Both the position numbers and the translations under genes were made by a program. This document shows, one piece after another, positions 1 to 6,460 of a stretch of DNA of 6,502 bases. Under the pieces are notes generated by a model that worked only from the letters and a program-made list of their open reading frames with translations, did not search any database and was not told where the DNA came from. Positions within the stretch are counted from its first letter, which is position 1. The number at the start of each line of letters is the position of its first letter. The stretch lies in contig CAIRNC010000514.1 in assembly GCA_903879875.1 (NCBI GenBank), forward strand, positions 1-6,502. The letters are read 5' to 3'. The DNA is from an uncultured Bacteroidota bacterium. GTDB lineage: Bacteria > Bacteroidota > Bacteroidia > Flavobacteriales > Flavobacteriaceae.

Positions 1-978
1 CCACCCGTATGGATGATGCGTCAAGCCGGAAGATATTTGCCAGAATTCCGTGCTTTGCGTGATAAATATGATTTTTTCACCCGTTGTGAAACGCCAGAAT
101 TGGCCGCAGAAATCACAGTGCAACCCATTCGTAGAATTGGACCAGATGCAGCGATTTTATTCTCAGATATTTTGGTAGTGCCAAGAGCGATGGGAATTCA
201 CGTGGAATTGAAAGACAATTTAGGACCAATTATCCCCAATCCAATTCGCACCATGGAACAAGTAAATCAGGTTTTTGTTCCAAACATTCAAGAAACTTTG
301 GGTTATGTGATGGATGCTGTGAAATTGACCAAAGAAATGTTGAACGATGAGGTGCCATTAATTGGTTTTGCTGGTTCTCCTTGGACGATTTTCTGTTATG
401 CAGTGGAAGGAAAAGGTTCTAAAAGTTTTGATACAGCCAAAGGATTTTGTTTTTCAAATCCAGTGGCTGCGCATACTTTATTGCAAAAAATCACCGATAC
501 GACTATTTTATATTTAAAAGAAAAAGTGAAAGCAGGTTGCGATGCCATTCAGATTTTCGATTCTTGGGGAGGAATGCTTTCGCCAGTGGATTATCAGGAA
601 TTCTCTTGGAAATACATCAACCAAATTGTAGAAGCTTTGGCAGACGAAACACAAGTCATTGTTTTCGGAAAAGGTTGTTGGTTTGCCCTTGGCGAAATGG
701 GAAAAAGTCGAGCTGCTGCCCTTGGAGTAGATTGGACTTGTACACCACGAAATGCGCGTTATTTGTCTGGTGGAAACATCACTTTGCAAGGAAATTTTGA
801 CCCTTCAAGATTGCTTTCTCCAATTCCAACCATCAAAAAAATGGTACACGAAATGATTGACGAATTCGGAAAAGACAAATACATCGCCAATTTAGGTCAC
901 GGTATTTTACCAAATATTCCTGTAGATCACGCTAAGGCATTTGTAGATGCAGTGAAGGAGTATGGGCAACAGTCCTAA
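1..978 (+). CDS. hemE: Uroporphyrinogen decarboxylase, 5'-truncated by window edge
   Basis: HemE decarboxylates the four acetate side chains of uroporphyrinogen III to give coproporphyrinogen III, in the cytoplasm. The reading frame is open from base 1 (Pro-Pro-Val-Trp, then MMRQAGRYLPEF), so the first ATG at base 13 is internal. The family normally has about 16-21 more residues ahead of this point, so the true start lies off the left edge. Counting visible codons from 1, I see the substrate-binding RQAGR loop (7-11), the catalytic Asp in FSDIL (56), GSPWT (125-129) with the conserved Tyr at 133, FDSWGG (186-191), GNFDP (264-268) and NLGHGI (297-302) with the conserved His at 300. The C-terminus is complete, with 325 residues visible. 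It is followed 23 nt later by a small membrane-protein gene and then hemF, the next enzyme of the pathway. Family identity is very secure. Confidence 0.97.
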   Translation, partial: PPVWMMRQAGRYLPEFRALRDKYDFFTRCETPELAAEITVQPIRRIGPDAAILFSDILVVPRAMGIHVELKDNLGPIIPNPIRTMEQVNQVFVPNIQETLGYVMDAVKLTKEMLNDEVPLIGFAGSPWTIFCYAVEGKGSKSFDTAKGFCFSNPVAAHTLLQKITDTTILYLKEKVKAGCDAIQIFDSWGGMLSPVDYQEFSWKYINQIVEALADETQVIVFGKGCWFALGEMGKSRAAALGVDWTCTPRNARYLSGGNITLQGNFDPSRLLSPIPTIKKMVHEMIDEFGKDKYIANLGHGILPNIPVDHAKAFVDAVKEYGQQS

Positions 979-1001
979 TAATAACGTAGTGTTTAATAAA
1001 T

Positions 1002-1310
1002 ATGTTTATAAAATTAGTTGCCAATCGTAATAATTTAATTCCTGTAATAACAAGTGTTTTATGGAGTTTTTTAGTAATATTTGAGTTTTTTACGACTGTC
1101 CCGGCTCTTGATAAAACTAATAAATTAGAAGGTTCAGGAATGTTTATTATTGGGTTACTAATGTTGTCTTCAATAGTGTTTTTATTAACATTGCTTTGGA
1201 TAATTATTTCAAACATCATCAATAAAGTGAAATTTTATATTGATATTCAATATAGTTTTATGATTTTAATAATATGGGTTTTATGGTTTTTATCCGTGAT
1301 AATGAAATGA
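1002..1310 (+). CDS. Small three-helix membrane protein between hemE and hemF, function unknown
   Basis: I do not recognise the family of this 102-residue protein. The sequence shows three hydrophobic segments at about residues 12-32, 47-71 and 83-101. They are separated by a polar loop (about 33-46, containing Asp, Lys and Glu) and a short basic and polar stretch (about 72-82). There is no obvious signal peptidase site, so it is probably an inner-membrane protein. No Cys is present, and neither is any His, so there is no evident haem ligand. The start ATG lies 23 nt after hemE and follows A/T-rich sequence. The stop TGA overlaps the hemF start in an ATGA arrangement, which argues that the frame is really translated and coupled to hemF. 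Its composition is visibly more AT-rich than the neighbouring enzymes, partly because it is hydrophobic. A role in haem or porphyrin handling is only an inference from position; an unrelated passenger gene is equally possible. Confidence 0.68.
   Translation: MFIKLVANRNNLIPVITSVLWSFLVIFEFFTTVPALDKTNKLEGSGMFIIGLLMLSSIVFLLTLLWIIISNIINKVKFYIDIQYSFMILIIWVLWFLSVIMK
1307..1310 (+). other. ATGA stop/start overlap coupling the small membrane gene to hemF
   Basis: The bases ATGA hold both the hemF start (ATG at 1307) and the stop (TGA at 1308-1310) of the upstream membrane-protein gene. Such overlaps commonly let a terminating ribosome reinitiate on the next gene. There is no Shine-Dalgarno-like sequence just upstream, so reinitiation may matter for HemF synthesis. 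That last point is inference. Confidence 0.7.
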
Positions 1311-2209
1311 AAAACAAATTCTACCAATACATACAAAATCTTCAAGACCAAATCTGTGCAGGATTGGAAGCTGCAGATGGTGAAACAAAATTCCGTGAGG
1401 ATATTTGGGAACGACCAGAAGGCGGTGGCGGACGAACACGTGTGATTGAAAACGGAAAAGTTTTCGAAAAAGGCGGTGTGAATATTTCAGCAGTTCACGG
1501 AAAATTACCTGATTCGATGCAAAAATTATTCAACGTAGGCGAAGCTGATTTTTTTGCCTGCGGATTGAGTTTGGTTTTGCATCCAAAAAGTCCAATGGTG
1601 CCAACAGTTCACGCGAATTGGCGCTATTTCGAAATGTATGATGATAACGGAAATGTGATTCAGCAATGGTTTGGTGGTGGGCAGGATTTAACGCCATATT
1701 ATTTGTTTGAGGAGGATGCAAAACACTTTCATCAAACCTGTAAAACTGCTTGTGATAAGCACAATCCGGAATTTTATCCAAAATATAAAAAACAATGCGA
1801 TGCCTATTTTTGGAATGCCCATCGCAATGAAGCCCGAGGAATTGGCGGTTTGTTTTTCGATTATTGCAAAGCAACCGACGACATGTCAATGGAAAATTGG
1901 TTCAATTTTGTTAGCGAAGTTGGCAACAGCTTTCTTGAAGCTTACGTTCCAATTGTAGAAAGAAGAAAAAATAGATTATATTCGGATGCCAATAGAACTT
2001 GGCAAGAAATTCGTCGTGGTCGTTATGTCGAATTCAATTTGGTTCACGACAAAGGCACATTGTTTGGCTTGAAAACCAACGGCAGAATCGAAAGTATCCT
2101 GATGAGTTTGCCACCCCATGTGCAGTGGGTTTACGACCATCATCCTGAAAAAGGAAGTGAAGAAGAAAAATTAGTTGAAGTATTAGAAAATCCTCAGGAA
2201 TGGGTATAA
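1307..2209 (+). CDS. hemF: Oxygen-dependent coproporphyrinogen III oxidase
   Basis: HemF oxidatively decarboxylates two propionates of coproporphyrinogen III to vinyl groups, using O2, and gives protoporphyrinogen IX. I place the start at 1307 (MKNKFYQYIQ), not the in-frame ATG at 1274. That gives 300 residues, close to the 299 of E. coli HemF, and starts exactly at the overlap with the upstream stop; the 11 extra residues from 1274 look unlike the family. Family blocks in order are GLSLVLHP (86-93), VPTVHANWRYF (98-108), WFGGGQDLTPYY (121-132), AHRNEARGIGGLFFDY (171-186), RRGRYVEFNLVHDKGTLFGL (236-255) and ESILMSLPP (262-270). His92, His102, His142 and His172 match the conserved histidines of the family, with His102 at the proposed proton-donor position, and Ser88 is at the substrate-contact position. 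The last 10 nt overlap the next gene. Use of the O2-dependent enzyme implies haem synthesis under aerobic conditions. Confidence 0.97.
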   Translation: MKNKFYQYIQNLQDQICAGLEAADGETKFREDIWERPEGGGGRTRVIENGKVFEKGGVNISAVHGKLPDSMQKLFNVGEADFFACGLSLVLHPKSPMVPTVHANWRYFEMYDDNGNVIQQWFGGGQDLTPYYLFEEDAKHFHQTCKTACDKHNPEFYPKYKKQCDAYFWNAHRNEARGIGGLFFDYCKATDDMSMENWFNFVSEVGNSFLEAYVPIVERRKNRLYSDANRTWQEIRRGRYVEFNLVHDKGTLFGLKTNGRIESILMSLPPHVQWVYDHHPEKGSEEEKLVEVLENPQEWV

Positions 2210-3144
2210 AAACGTTTTATTTGATTCTAATTGGTGGTATACTTGACTGTTATGCTCAAGACAAAACTATTGCCAATCCTTATTTTAAAACGTATGATGA
2301 CAAAGTAATTGCTAGTTTGTATTATTTGGATGTTTCCAATAATTTCCAGTTTGTTAACACCAATTCAAATGGAACCAAAACCACTTTATATTTAATTCCG
2401 AATCGAAGAGAACAAATTGGGCTAAGTGTTTCTTATAAATTTGTAGATATTTCTTATGGATTTTCACCTCAGTTTTTTGATGTAAACAAAGACAATGGCA
2501 ATTCAAAACTGTTTAATATCAGCACAAGATTCATTGTAAAACAATGGATGCAAACGCTAAGTTTCATCAATCAAAAAGGATTTTATATTAGCGAAGGAGC
2601 CACAACCGTTCTTTTCCCAAATTTAAGGTCAACAAAAATTGGAGGAGTTACGTCCTATATTTTTAATCCAAATTTTTCTTTTAGAACGATAGCTAATCAA
2701 AAACAATGGCAAACCAAAAGTTCGGGTAGTTTTATTCCTAATTTTTCATTCTTTTATACCAATTTTGATTTGAATGATGGGAATCCAAATTCGCGAAGTG
2801 ACATTTTTGAAATAACAGTATCGCCTTCGTATTATTATAATTTTGTTATTAATAATAAAATACTAATATCAGCAGGACTTTCTATTGGTGGAGGCATTAG
2901 CAATATTGATGGAGATGTTTCTAGGATTTTAGAGTCTAGTGGGAGTTTAAAAATTGGTTACAATACCGATTCGTTTTATACTTTTTGTAACGTAAATTAT
3001 ATAGCATTTCTTCAGAATAGCGAAGCCAAAATACAATTGAATGATAACGTTTCGAGTTTAAACGCAACTTTAGGATACCGTTTTAACCCTCCTAGAAAAT
3101 TAAAAGAATACTATGATAAAAGTGCAAAAAAAATCGGGCTATAA
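2200..3144 (+). CDS. DUF4421 family secreted protein, probable outer-membrane beta-barrel
   Basis: This 314-residue protein has an N-terminal signal peptide: Lys4, a hydrophobic core at about 5-15, and a likely signal peptidase I cut in or after CYAQ (17-20). Cys17 is preceded by Asp, so a lipobox is unlikely. The rest alternates aromatic and polar residues in short beta-like stretches, as in outer-membrane barrels. Blocks resembling the Bacteroidota family DUF4421 are TYDDKVIASLYY (31-42), IGLSVSYKFVDISYGF (73-88), IFNPNFSFR (154-162), KSSGSFIP (173-180) and the closing LGYRF (291-295). The family match is from memory of its pattern and was not searched. Its function is unknown. The ATG at 2200 lies inside the end of hemF, out of frame, giving a 10-nt overlap, and no other early ATG would keep the signal peptide. 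Its place between hemF and hemB could mean a surface role linked to haem or iron, but nothing in the sequence proves that. Confidence 0.8.
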   Translation: MGIKTFYLILIGGILDCYAQDKTIANPYFKTYDDKVIASLYYLDVSNNFQFVNTNSNGTKTTLYLIPNRREQIGLSVSYKFVDISYGFSPQFFDVNKDNGNSKLFNISTRFIVKQWMQTLSFINQKGFYISEGATTVLFPNLRSTKIGGVTSYIFNPNFSFRTIANQKQWQTKSSGSFIPNFSFFYTNFDLNDGNPNSRSDIFEITVSPSYYYNFVINNKILISAGLSIGGGISNIDGDVSRILESSGSLKIGYNTDSFYTFCNVNYIAFLQNSEAKIQLNDNVSSLNATLGYRFNPPRKLKEYYDKSAKKIGL

Positions 3145-3188
3145 TATTTAATTTATAATAAATTTACAATCTAAAAACAGCATAGTTT

Positions 3189-4184
3189 ATGTATCCATTA
3201 CAAAGACCTAGAAGATTACGAGTGAATGAAAGCATTCGTTCCTTAGTTAGAGAAACAACATTAAGTCCATCTGATTTTATGTTTCCAATGTTCATTGCAG
3301 AAGGAGAAAACGTAAAAGTAGAAATACCTTCTATGGTTGGAATTTACCGTCGTTCGATTGATTTAACTGTGGAAGAAGTAAAAGAACTTTTTGCACTTGG
3401 AATTCGTGCTGTAAACATTTACGTAAAAGTTGACGAATCTCTAAAAGATAACACTGGAAAAGAAGCATGGAATCCAGATGGTTTGATGCAAAGAGCTATC
3501 AAAGCCATCAAAAAAGCTTGTCCAGAAATGATTGTAATGCCTGATGTAGCACTCGATCCGTATTCCATTTATGGACACGATGGAATCATTGAAAATGGTG
3601 ACATTGCCAATGATGCTACCAATGAAGCTTTGGTAAAAATGGCAGTTTCTCACGCACAAGCTGGAGCCGATTTTGTAGCACCAAGCGATATGATGGACGG
3701 ACGCGTATTGCGTTTACGTCAAGGATTGGATGCTGCAGGATTTCAAAATGTTGGCATTATGAGCTATTCTGCTAAATATGCATCCGCTTTTTATGGTCCG
3801 TTTAGAGATGCTTTGGGAAGTGCACCAAAAGACGCCGACATTGTTGTTCCAAAAGACAAAAAAACCTATCAAATGGATTATGCCAACCGCATTGAAGCCA
3901 TAAAAGAAGCCTTAATGGATGTCGAAGAAGGTGCAGATATGGTCATGGTAAAACCAGGAATTGCCTATCTTGACATTGTTCGTGAAGTGAAAAATGCGGT
4001 AAATGTTCCGGTAACGGTTTTTCACGTTTCTGGCGAATATGCGATGATCAAAGCCGCTTCGGAAATGGGTTGGTTGGATCATGACAAGATTATGATGGAA
4101 CAATTAATGTGCATCAAAAGAGCAGGAGCTAGTTTGATTTCGACATATTTTGCTAAAGAAGCGGCTGTTATATTGAATAGATAA
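3189..4184 (+). CDS. hemB: Delta-aminolevulinic acid dehydratase (porphobilinogen synthase), non-zinc type
   Basis: HemB condenses two molecules of 5-aminolevulinate to porphobilinogen, the first common tetrapyrrole intermediate, in the cytoplasm. The 331 residues match the usual family length. The two Schiff-base lysines are visible as Lys196 in SYSAK (192-196) and Lys255 in MVKPG (253-257). The metal loop reads MPDVALDPYSIYGHDG (117-132). The three positions that hold cysteines in zinc enzymes (CFC...C in E. coli) are Ala121, Asp123 and Asp131, so this is the Asp-type enzyme, usually stimulated by Mg2+ and without active-site zinc. The RRLR segment near the N-terminus (8-11) is typical. A 44-nt AT-rich gap separates it from the upstream gene, the widest gap in the cluster before the cytochrome. 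The cytochrome c gene starts 14 nt downstream. HemB acts before HemE and HemF in the pathway, so gene order does not follow reaction order. Confidence 0.98.
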   Translation: MYPLQRPRRLRVNESIRSLVRETTLSPSDFMFPMFIAEGENVKVEIPSMVGIYRRSIDLTVEEVKELFALGIRAVNIYVKVDESLKDNTGKEAWNPDGLMQRAIKAIKKACPEMIVMPDVALDPYSIYGHDGIIENGDIANDATNEALVKMAVSHAQAGADFVAPSDMMDGRVLRLRQGLDAAGFQNVGIMSYSAKYASAFYGPFRDALGSAPKDADIVVPKDKKTYQMDYANRIEAIKEALMDVEEGADMVMVKPGIAYLDIVREVKNAVNVPVTVFHVSGEYAMIKAASEMGWLDHDKIMMEQLMCIKRAGASLISTYFAKEAAVILNR

Positions 4185-4198
4185 AAAAATATTTACAA

Positions 4199-4576
4199 AT
4201 GAAAAAGTTAATCTTATTATCCGTATTGTTTATTGTATTTTCTTGCAAAAAAGAAAATCAAGAATCTTTTGGGAAACCTAGCACACCCGTTGTTGAATCT
4301 CCAATTTCAATTGGAAAAACTATTTTTGAAGGAAAAGGAATGTGTATTACATGCCACAAACCAGACATAAAATTAGTCGGGCCAAGCCTTCAAGACATTG
4401 CTAAAATTTACAAAGAAAAAAACGGAAACATGATTTCGTTTTTAAAAGGGGAAGGCGAAGCATTAGTAGACCCAACACAATATGAAGTAATGAAAGCCAA
4501 TTTTGCTGTAACCAAAACCTTTTCTGACGAAGAATTGAAAAGCGTTGAACTGTATGTTAATTCGTTTTTGAAATAA
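4199..4576 (+). CDS. Small c-type cytochrome, predicted lipoprotein
   Basis: This 125-residue protein is a probable membrane-anchored monohaem electron carrier. The N-terminus has Lys2-Lys3, a hydrophobic core (4-15) and a lipobox-like VFSC with the lipidated Cys at 16, followed by Lys-Lys-Glu. A flexible Pro/Ser-rich linker (about 19-35) leads to a cytochrome c domain. The haem site is CITCH (49-53), which attaches haem covalently and supplies His53 as one axial ligand. VGPSL (60-64) is the usual conserved loop after the haem site. The likely second ligand is Met98, with Met78 as an alternative. The C-terminal helix FSDEELKSVELYV (108-120) fits the class I fold. It starts 14 nt after hemB, so it is probably co-transcribed with haem synthesis genes and is itself a user of haem. 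The redox partner cannot be read from the sequence; terminal oxidases are the usual candidates. Confidence 0.93.
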   Translation: MKKLILLSVLFIVFSCKKENQESFGKPSTPVVESPISIGKTIFEGKGMCITCHKPDIKLVGPSLQDIAKIYKEKNGNMISFLKGEGEALVDPTQYEVMKANFAVTKTFSDEELKSVELYVNSFLK

Positions 4577-4661
4577 CTTTATTTAGTTAAACGAAAGAAA
4601 GTTAAAATGTACAAATAGGTATTTATGCCCAACTAGGATTTAACAAGTTACTTTTTCAAGC

Positions 4662-5891
4662 ATGAATTTACATTTAGACCAATCATTTGTACTTCAAGAT
4701 CAAGAAATTCGTATTACAGGTTCAAAATCGGAGACCAACCGGCTGTTGTTGCTCCAAGCATTGTACCCTAAAATCCGTGTAGAAAATGCTTCGAACTCAG
4801 ATGATTCCGAAGGTATGATTAAAGCGGTGCAAACCAAAGATGAAGTAATTGATGTACATCATGCGGGAACTGCGATGCGATTTCTGACTGCTTTTTTCGC
4901 TATTCAAGAAGGAAAGACTACCACTTTGACGGGTTCTTCACGAATGAAAGAGCGTCCAATAAAAATTCTTGTGGATGCACTTCGGCAACTTGGCGCTCAT
5001 ATTGAATATCTGGAAAATGAAGGTTTTCCGCCCTTGCAAATCACAGGAAAAAAAATCACTACATCCGCTATTTCTTTAAAAGCAGATGTGAGCAGTCAAT
5101 ACATTTCCGCTTTGCTTTTAATTGCTCCAAAACTTGAAAACGGCTTGGAATTGACGTTGGTTGGCGAAATTACTTCATTGCCTTATATCAAAATGACTTT
5201 GGCATTGCTAAATAAAATTGGCATAACAACCTCTTTTGAGTCGAATATAATTAAAATACAACACAAATCGGATATAGATTACCAAACTATTGCAATAGAA
5301 AGCGATTGGTCTTCAGCTTCTTATTTTTATTCCATAATTGCTTTATCGGATATTGGAACACAAATTACGTTATCAAATTTTAAAGAAAACAGTTTGCAAG
5401 GTGATGCAACTTTGGTTGCTATTTTTGAAAAATTTGGGGTAGAAACAATTTTCAACACTAATAATTCAATGATGGTTTCAAAAAGTACACCCCACGAGCT
5501 ACAACCTATAATTTGTAACCTGAATAACTCGCCGGATATTGCACAGACAATTGCAGTAACTTGTTTTGGACTTGGACTGGAGTGCCATTTGACAGGATTA
5601 CATACTTTAAAAATCAAAGAAACTGATCGCTTAGAAGCTTTACAAAAGGAATTATCAAAATTAGGTGCTACAGTCTCAATAACGGCTGATAGTTTAACAT
5701 TAGCACCTTCAAAGAGAAGGAACTCAGATATTAAAATTGAAACCTACAACGATCACAGGATGGCAATGGCTTTTGCACCTCTCGCCTTAAAAAAAAGCAT
5801 AATCATTGAAAATGCAGAAGTGGTTTCAAAATCGTATCCTTCGTTTTGGGAGAATTTAAAAAAGATAGGTTTTTCTGTTTCAGAAATTTAG
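4662..5891 (+). CDS. aroA: 3-phosphoshikimate 1-carboxyvinyltransferase (EPSP synthase)
   Basis: AroA transfers the enolpyruvyl group of phosphoenolpyruvate to shikimate-3-phosphate, the sixth step of the shikimate pathway to aromatic amino acids. Its 409 residues are slightly shorter than the 427 of E. coli AroA. Two-domain landmarks in order are GSKSETNR (20-27, with Lys22 and Arg27), AGTAMRF (68-74), RMKERPI (94-100), SSQY (144-147), SDWSSASYF (214-222), SPDIAQT (290-296, catalytic Asp292), KETDRLEAL (319-327, Glu320 and Arg323), NDHRMAMAF (363-371, Arg366) and SKSYPSF (389-395, Lys390). The residue after TAMR is Phe74, where E. coli has Pro101, and GSSRM has Ser where many enzymes have Asp. 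These may be normal for Bacteroidota. An 85-nt gap separates it from the cytochrome gene, so it may have its own promoter, although I found no convincing one. It converges on the minus-strand DinB-like gene. Confidence 0.97.
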   Translation: MNLHLDQSFVLQDQEIRITGSKSETNRLLLLQALYPKIRVENASNSDDSEGMIKAVQTKDEVIDVHHAGTAMRFLTAFFAIQEGKTTTLTGSSRMKERPIKILVDALRQLGAHIEYLENEGFPPLQITGKKITTSAISLKADVSSQYISALLLIAPKLENGLELTLVGEITSLPYIKMTLALLNKIGITTSFESNIIKIQHKSDIDYQTIAIESDWSSASYFYSIIALSDIGTQITLSNFKENSLQGDATLVAIFEKFGVETIFNTNNSMMVSKSTPHELQPIICNLNNSPDIAQTIAVTCFGLGLECHLTGLHTLKIKETDRLEALQKELSKLGATVSITADSLTLAPSKRRNSDIKIETYNDHRMAMAFAPLALKKSIIIENAEVVSKSYPSFWENLKKIGFSVSEI

Positions 5892-5895
5892 GTAA

Positions 5896-5918
5896 AACAC
5901 AATATTTAGCCTTGTGTT
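5896..5918. terminator. Possible bidirectional terminator hairpin between aroA and the DinB-like gene
   Basis: A perfect 7-bp inverted repeat, AACACAA and TTGTGTT, encloses a 9-nt loop 5 nt after the aroA stop. It lies in the 43-nt space between two convergent genes, where a shared terminator is expected. The stem is AT-rich, and the plus strand has no T-run after it. On the minus strand it is followed by only a short T-run. Position is better evidence than stability here. Confidence 0.3.
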
Positions 5919-5934
5919 CTGTATCCAAATGAAT

Positions 5935-6390
5935 TTACACAAACTTTTTAATACCCATAATAACCCCTGTGTGAATGGCTTCGTGGTAATAATTAAACGC
6001 CAAAGCATCTTCAACGTTTTTTAAATTAAACCCTGTCATGGTGGTGAATTCTTTGTAGTTTTTAAATGTATTACTATTATAATCCACCTCTGTTTTAGCA
6101 ATCGATTCAAACAATAAAAATTGTATTTCAGCAATTTCGGAAGGCGTTACGTCTTGCTCGGGCTTCGTTCCTCGCTTGTATTTTTGAACCATTTCATCAG
6201 AAACTAGCATTGGCAAATCCGATAAAAGGTAAACGAGCATTTGTTGCACCACAATGATATGTCCAATGTTCCAAATAATATTATTGTTAAACCCATCCGG
6301 AATTTTGTTGAGCTGTTCTAAGGAAAGATTTTCAAGAAGTTCTGAAATAATTTTTCTGCTTTGGTTCGTGATTTCAAAAGCGTGGGTCAT
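5935..6390 (-). CDS. DinB-like four-helix-bundle protein (DinB_2 type), putative metal binder
   Basis: This 151-residue cytoplasmic protein fits the DinB/YfiT-like superfamily, which includes thiol-dependent transferases and many uncharacterised stress-related proteins. The family is unrelated to the DinB DNA polymerase of E. coli. The sequence shows a largely helical layout with the family's three-histidine metal site: His44 in the IIWNIGH block (38-44), then His136 and His140 in YYHEAIHTG (134-142). The N-terminal helix (about 6-22) and the SLEQLNKIPDGFNNNIIW stretch (23-40) match the usual opening of DinB_2 proteins. The start at 6390 gives a full-length domain. The gene stands alone on the minus strand, convergent with aroA and divergent from the ArsC-like gene, so it probably has its own promoter in the 70-nt spacer. 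Substrate and thiol cofactor are unknown. Confidence 0.85.
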   Translation of the reverse strand: MTHAFEITNQSRKIISELLENLSLEQLNKIPDGFNNNIIWNIGHIIVVQQMLVYLLSDLPMLVSDEMVQKYKRGTKPEQDVTPSEIAEIQFLLFESIAKTEVDYNSNTFKNYKEFTTMTGFNLKNVEDALAFNYYHEAIHTGVIMGIKKFV

Positions 6391-6460
6391 GTCTAAAAAT
6401 TTTGATAAAATTAATCAATTTACGCATTAAATGAATTTCCTTTGTATATATATTTAAAAA
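6391..6460. promoter_or_regulatory. Divergent AT-rich spacer expected to hold two promoters
   Basis: These 70 bases separate the starts of two genes transcribed away from each other, so promoters for both should lie here or just inside the genes. Against the Bacteroidota -7 consensus TAnnTTTG, the plus strand offers TTCCTTTG (6437-6444) and TATATTTA (6449-6456), each with one mismatch. Neither has a clear upstream TTG element at the usual distance. I therefore mark the region rather than a specific promoter. Confidence 0.35.

Noticed and set aside
447..800. Plus-strand 117-codon open frame inside hemE
   Set aside because: It is a different frame of a clearly coding hemE region; its product is Cys/Arg/Phe-rich with no recognisable domain.
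932..1222. Minus-strand 96-codon open frame across the hemE end and the small membrane gene
   Set aside because: It was considered as the real gene in place of the plus-strand 102-codon frame. The plus-strand frame has cluster orientation, three clean hydrophobic segments and an exact ATGA junction with hemF, while this one has none of these.
1530..1889. Minus-strand 119-codon open frame inside hemF
   Set aside because: It lies antisense to strongly conserved HemF motifs and has low-complexity His/Arg/Asn-rich composition expected of a shadow frame.
2245..2262. Lipoprotein signal in the DUF4421 protein at Cys17
   Set aside because: The residue before Cys is Asp, which does not fit a lipobox; a signal peptidase I cut near Ala19-Gln20 fits better.
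3150..3164. AT-only palindrome before hemB as a regulator operator
   Set aside because: A 7+1+7 A/T palindrome arises easily in such AT-rich DNA, and no second copy is seen elsewhere in the window.
4575..4603. Inverted repeat AACTTT...AAAGTT after the cytochrome gene as a terminator
   Set aside because: The stem is 6 bp plus 3 bp around an A-G mismatch, with no G/C strength and no following T-run, so it is too weak to annotate.
4577..4661. Promoter for aroA in the 85-nt gap
   Set aside because: A promoter is plausible by position, but I found no TAnnTTTG with a suitably spaced TTG; TACTTTTT near 4650 is one mismatch away but lacks an upstream partner.
5327..5617. Minus-strand 96-codon open frame inside aroA
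   Set aside because: It is antisense to the conserved SDWSSAS to SPDIAQT part of AroA and has no recognisable features.
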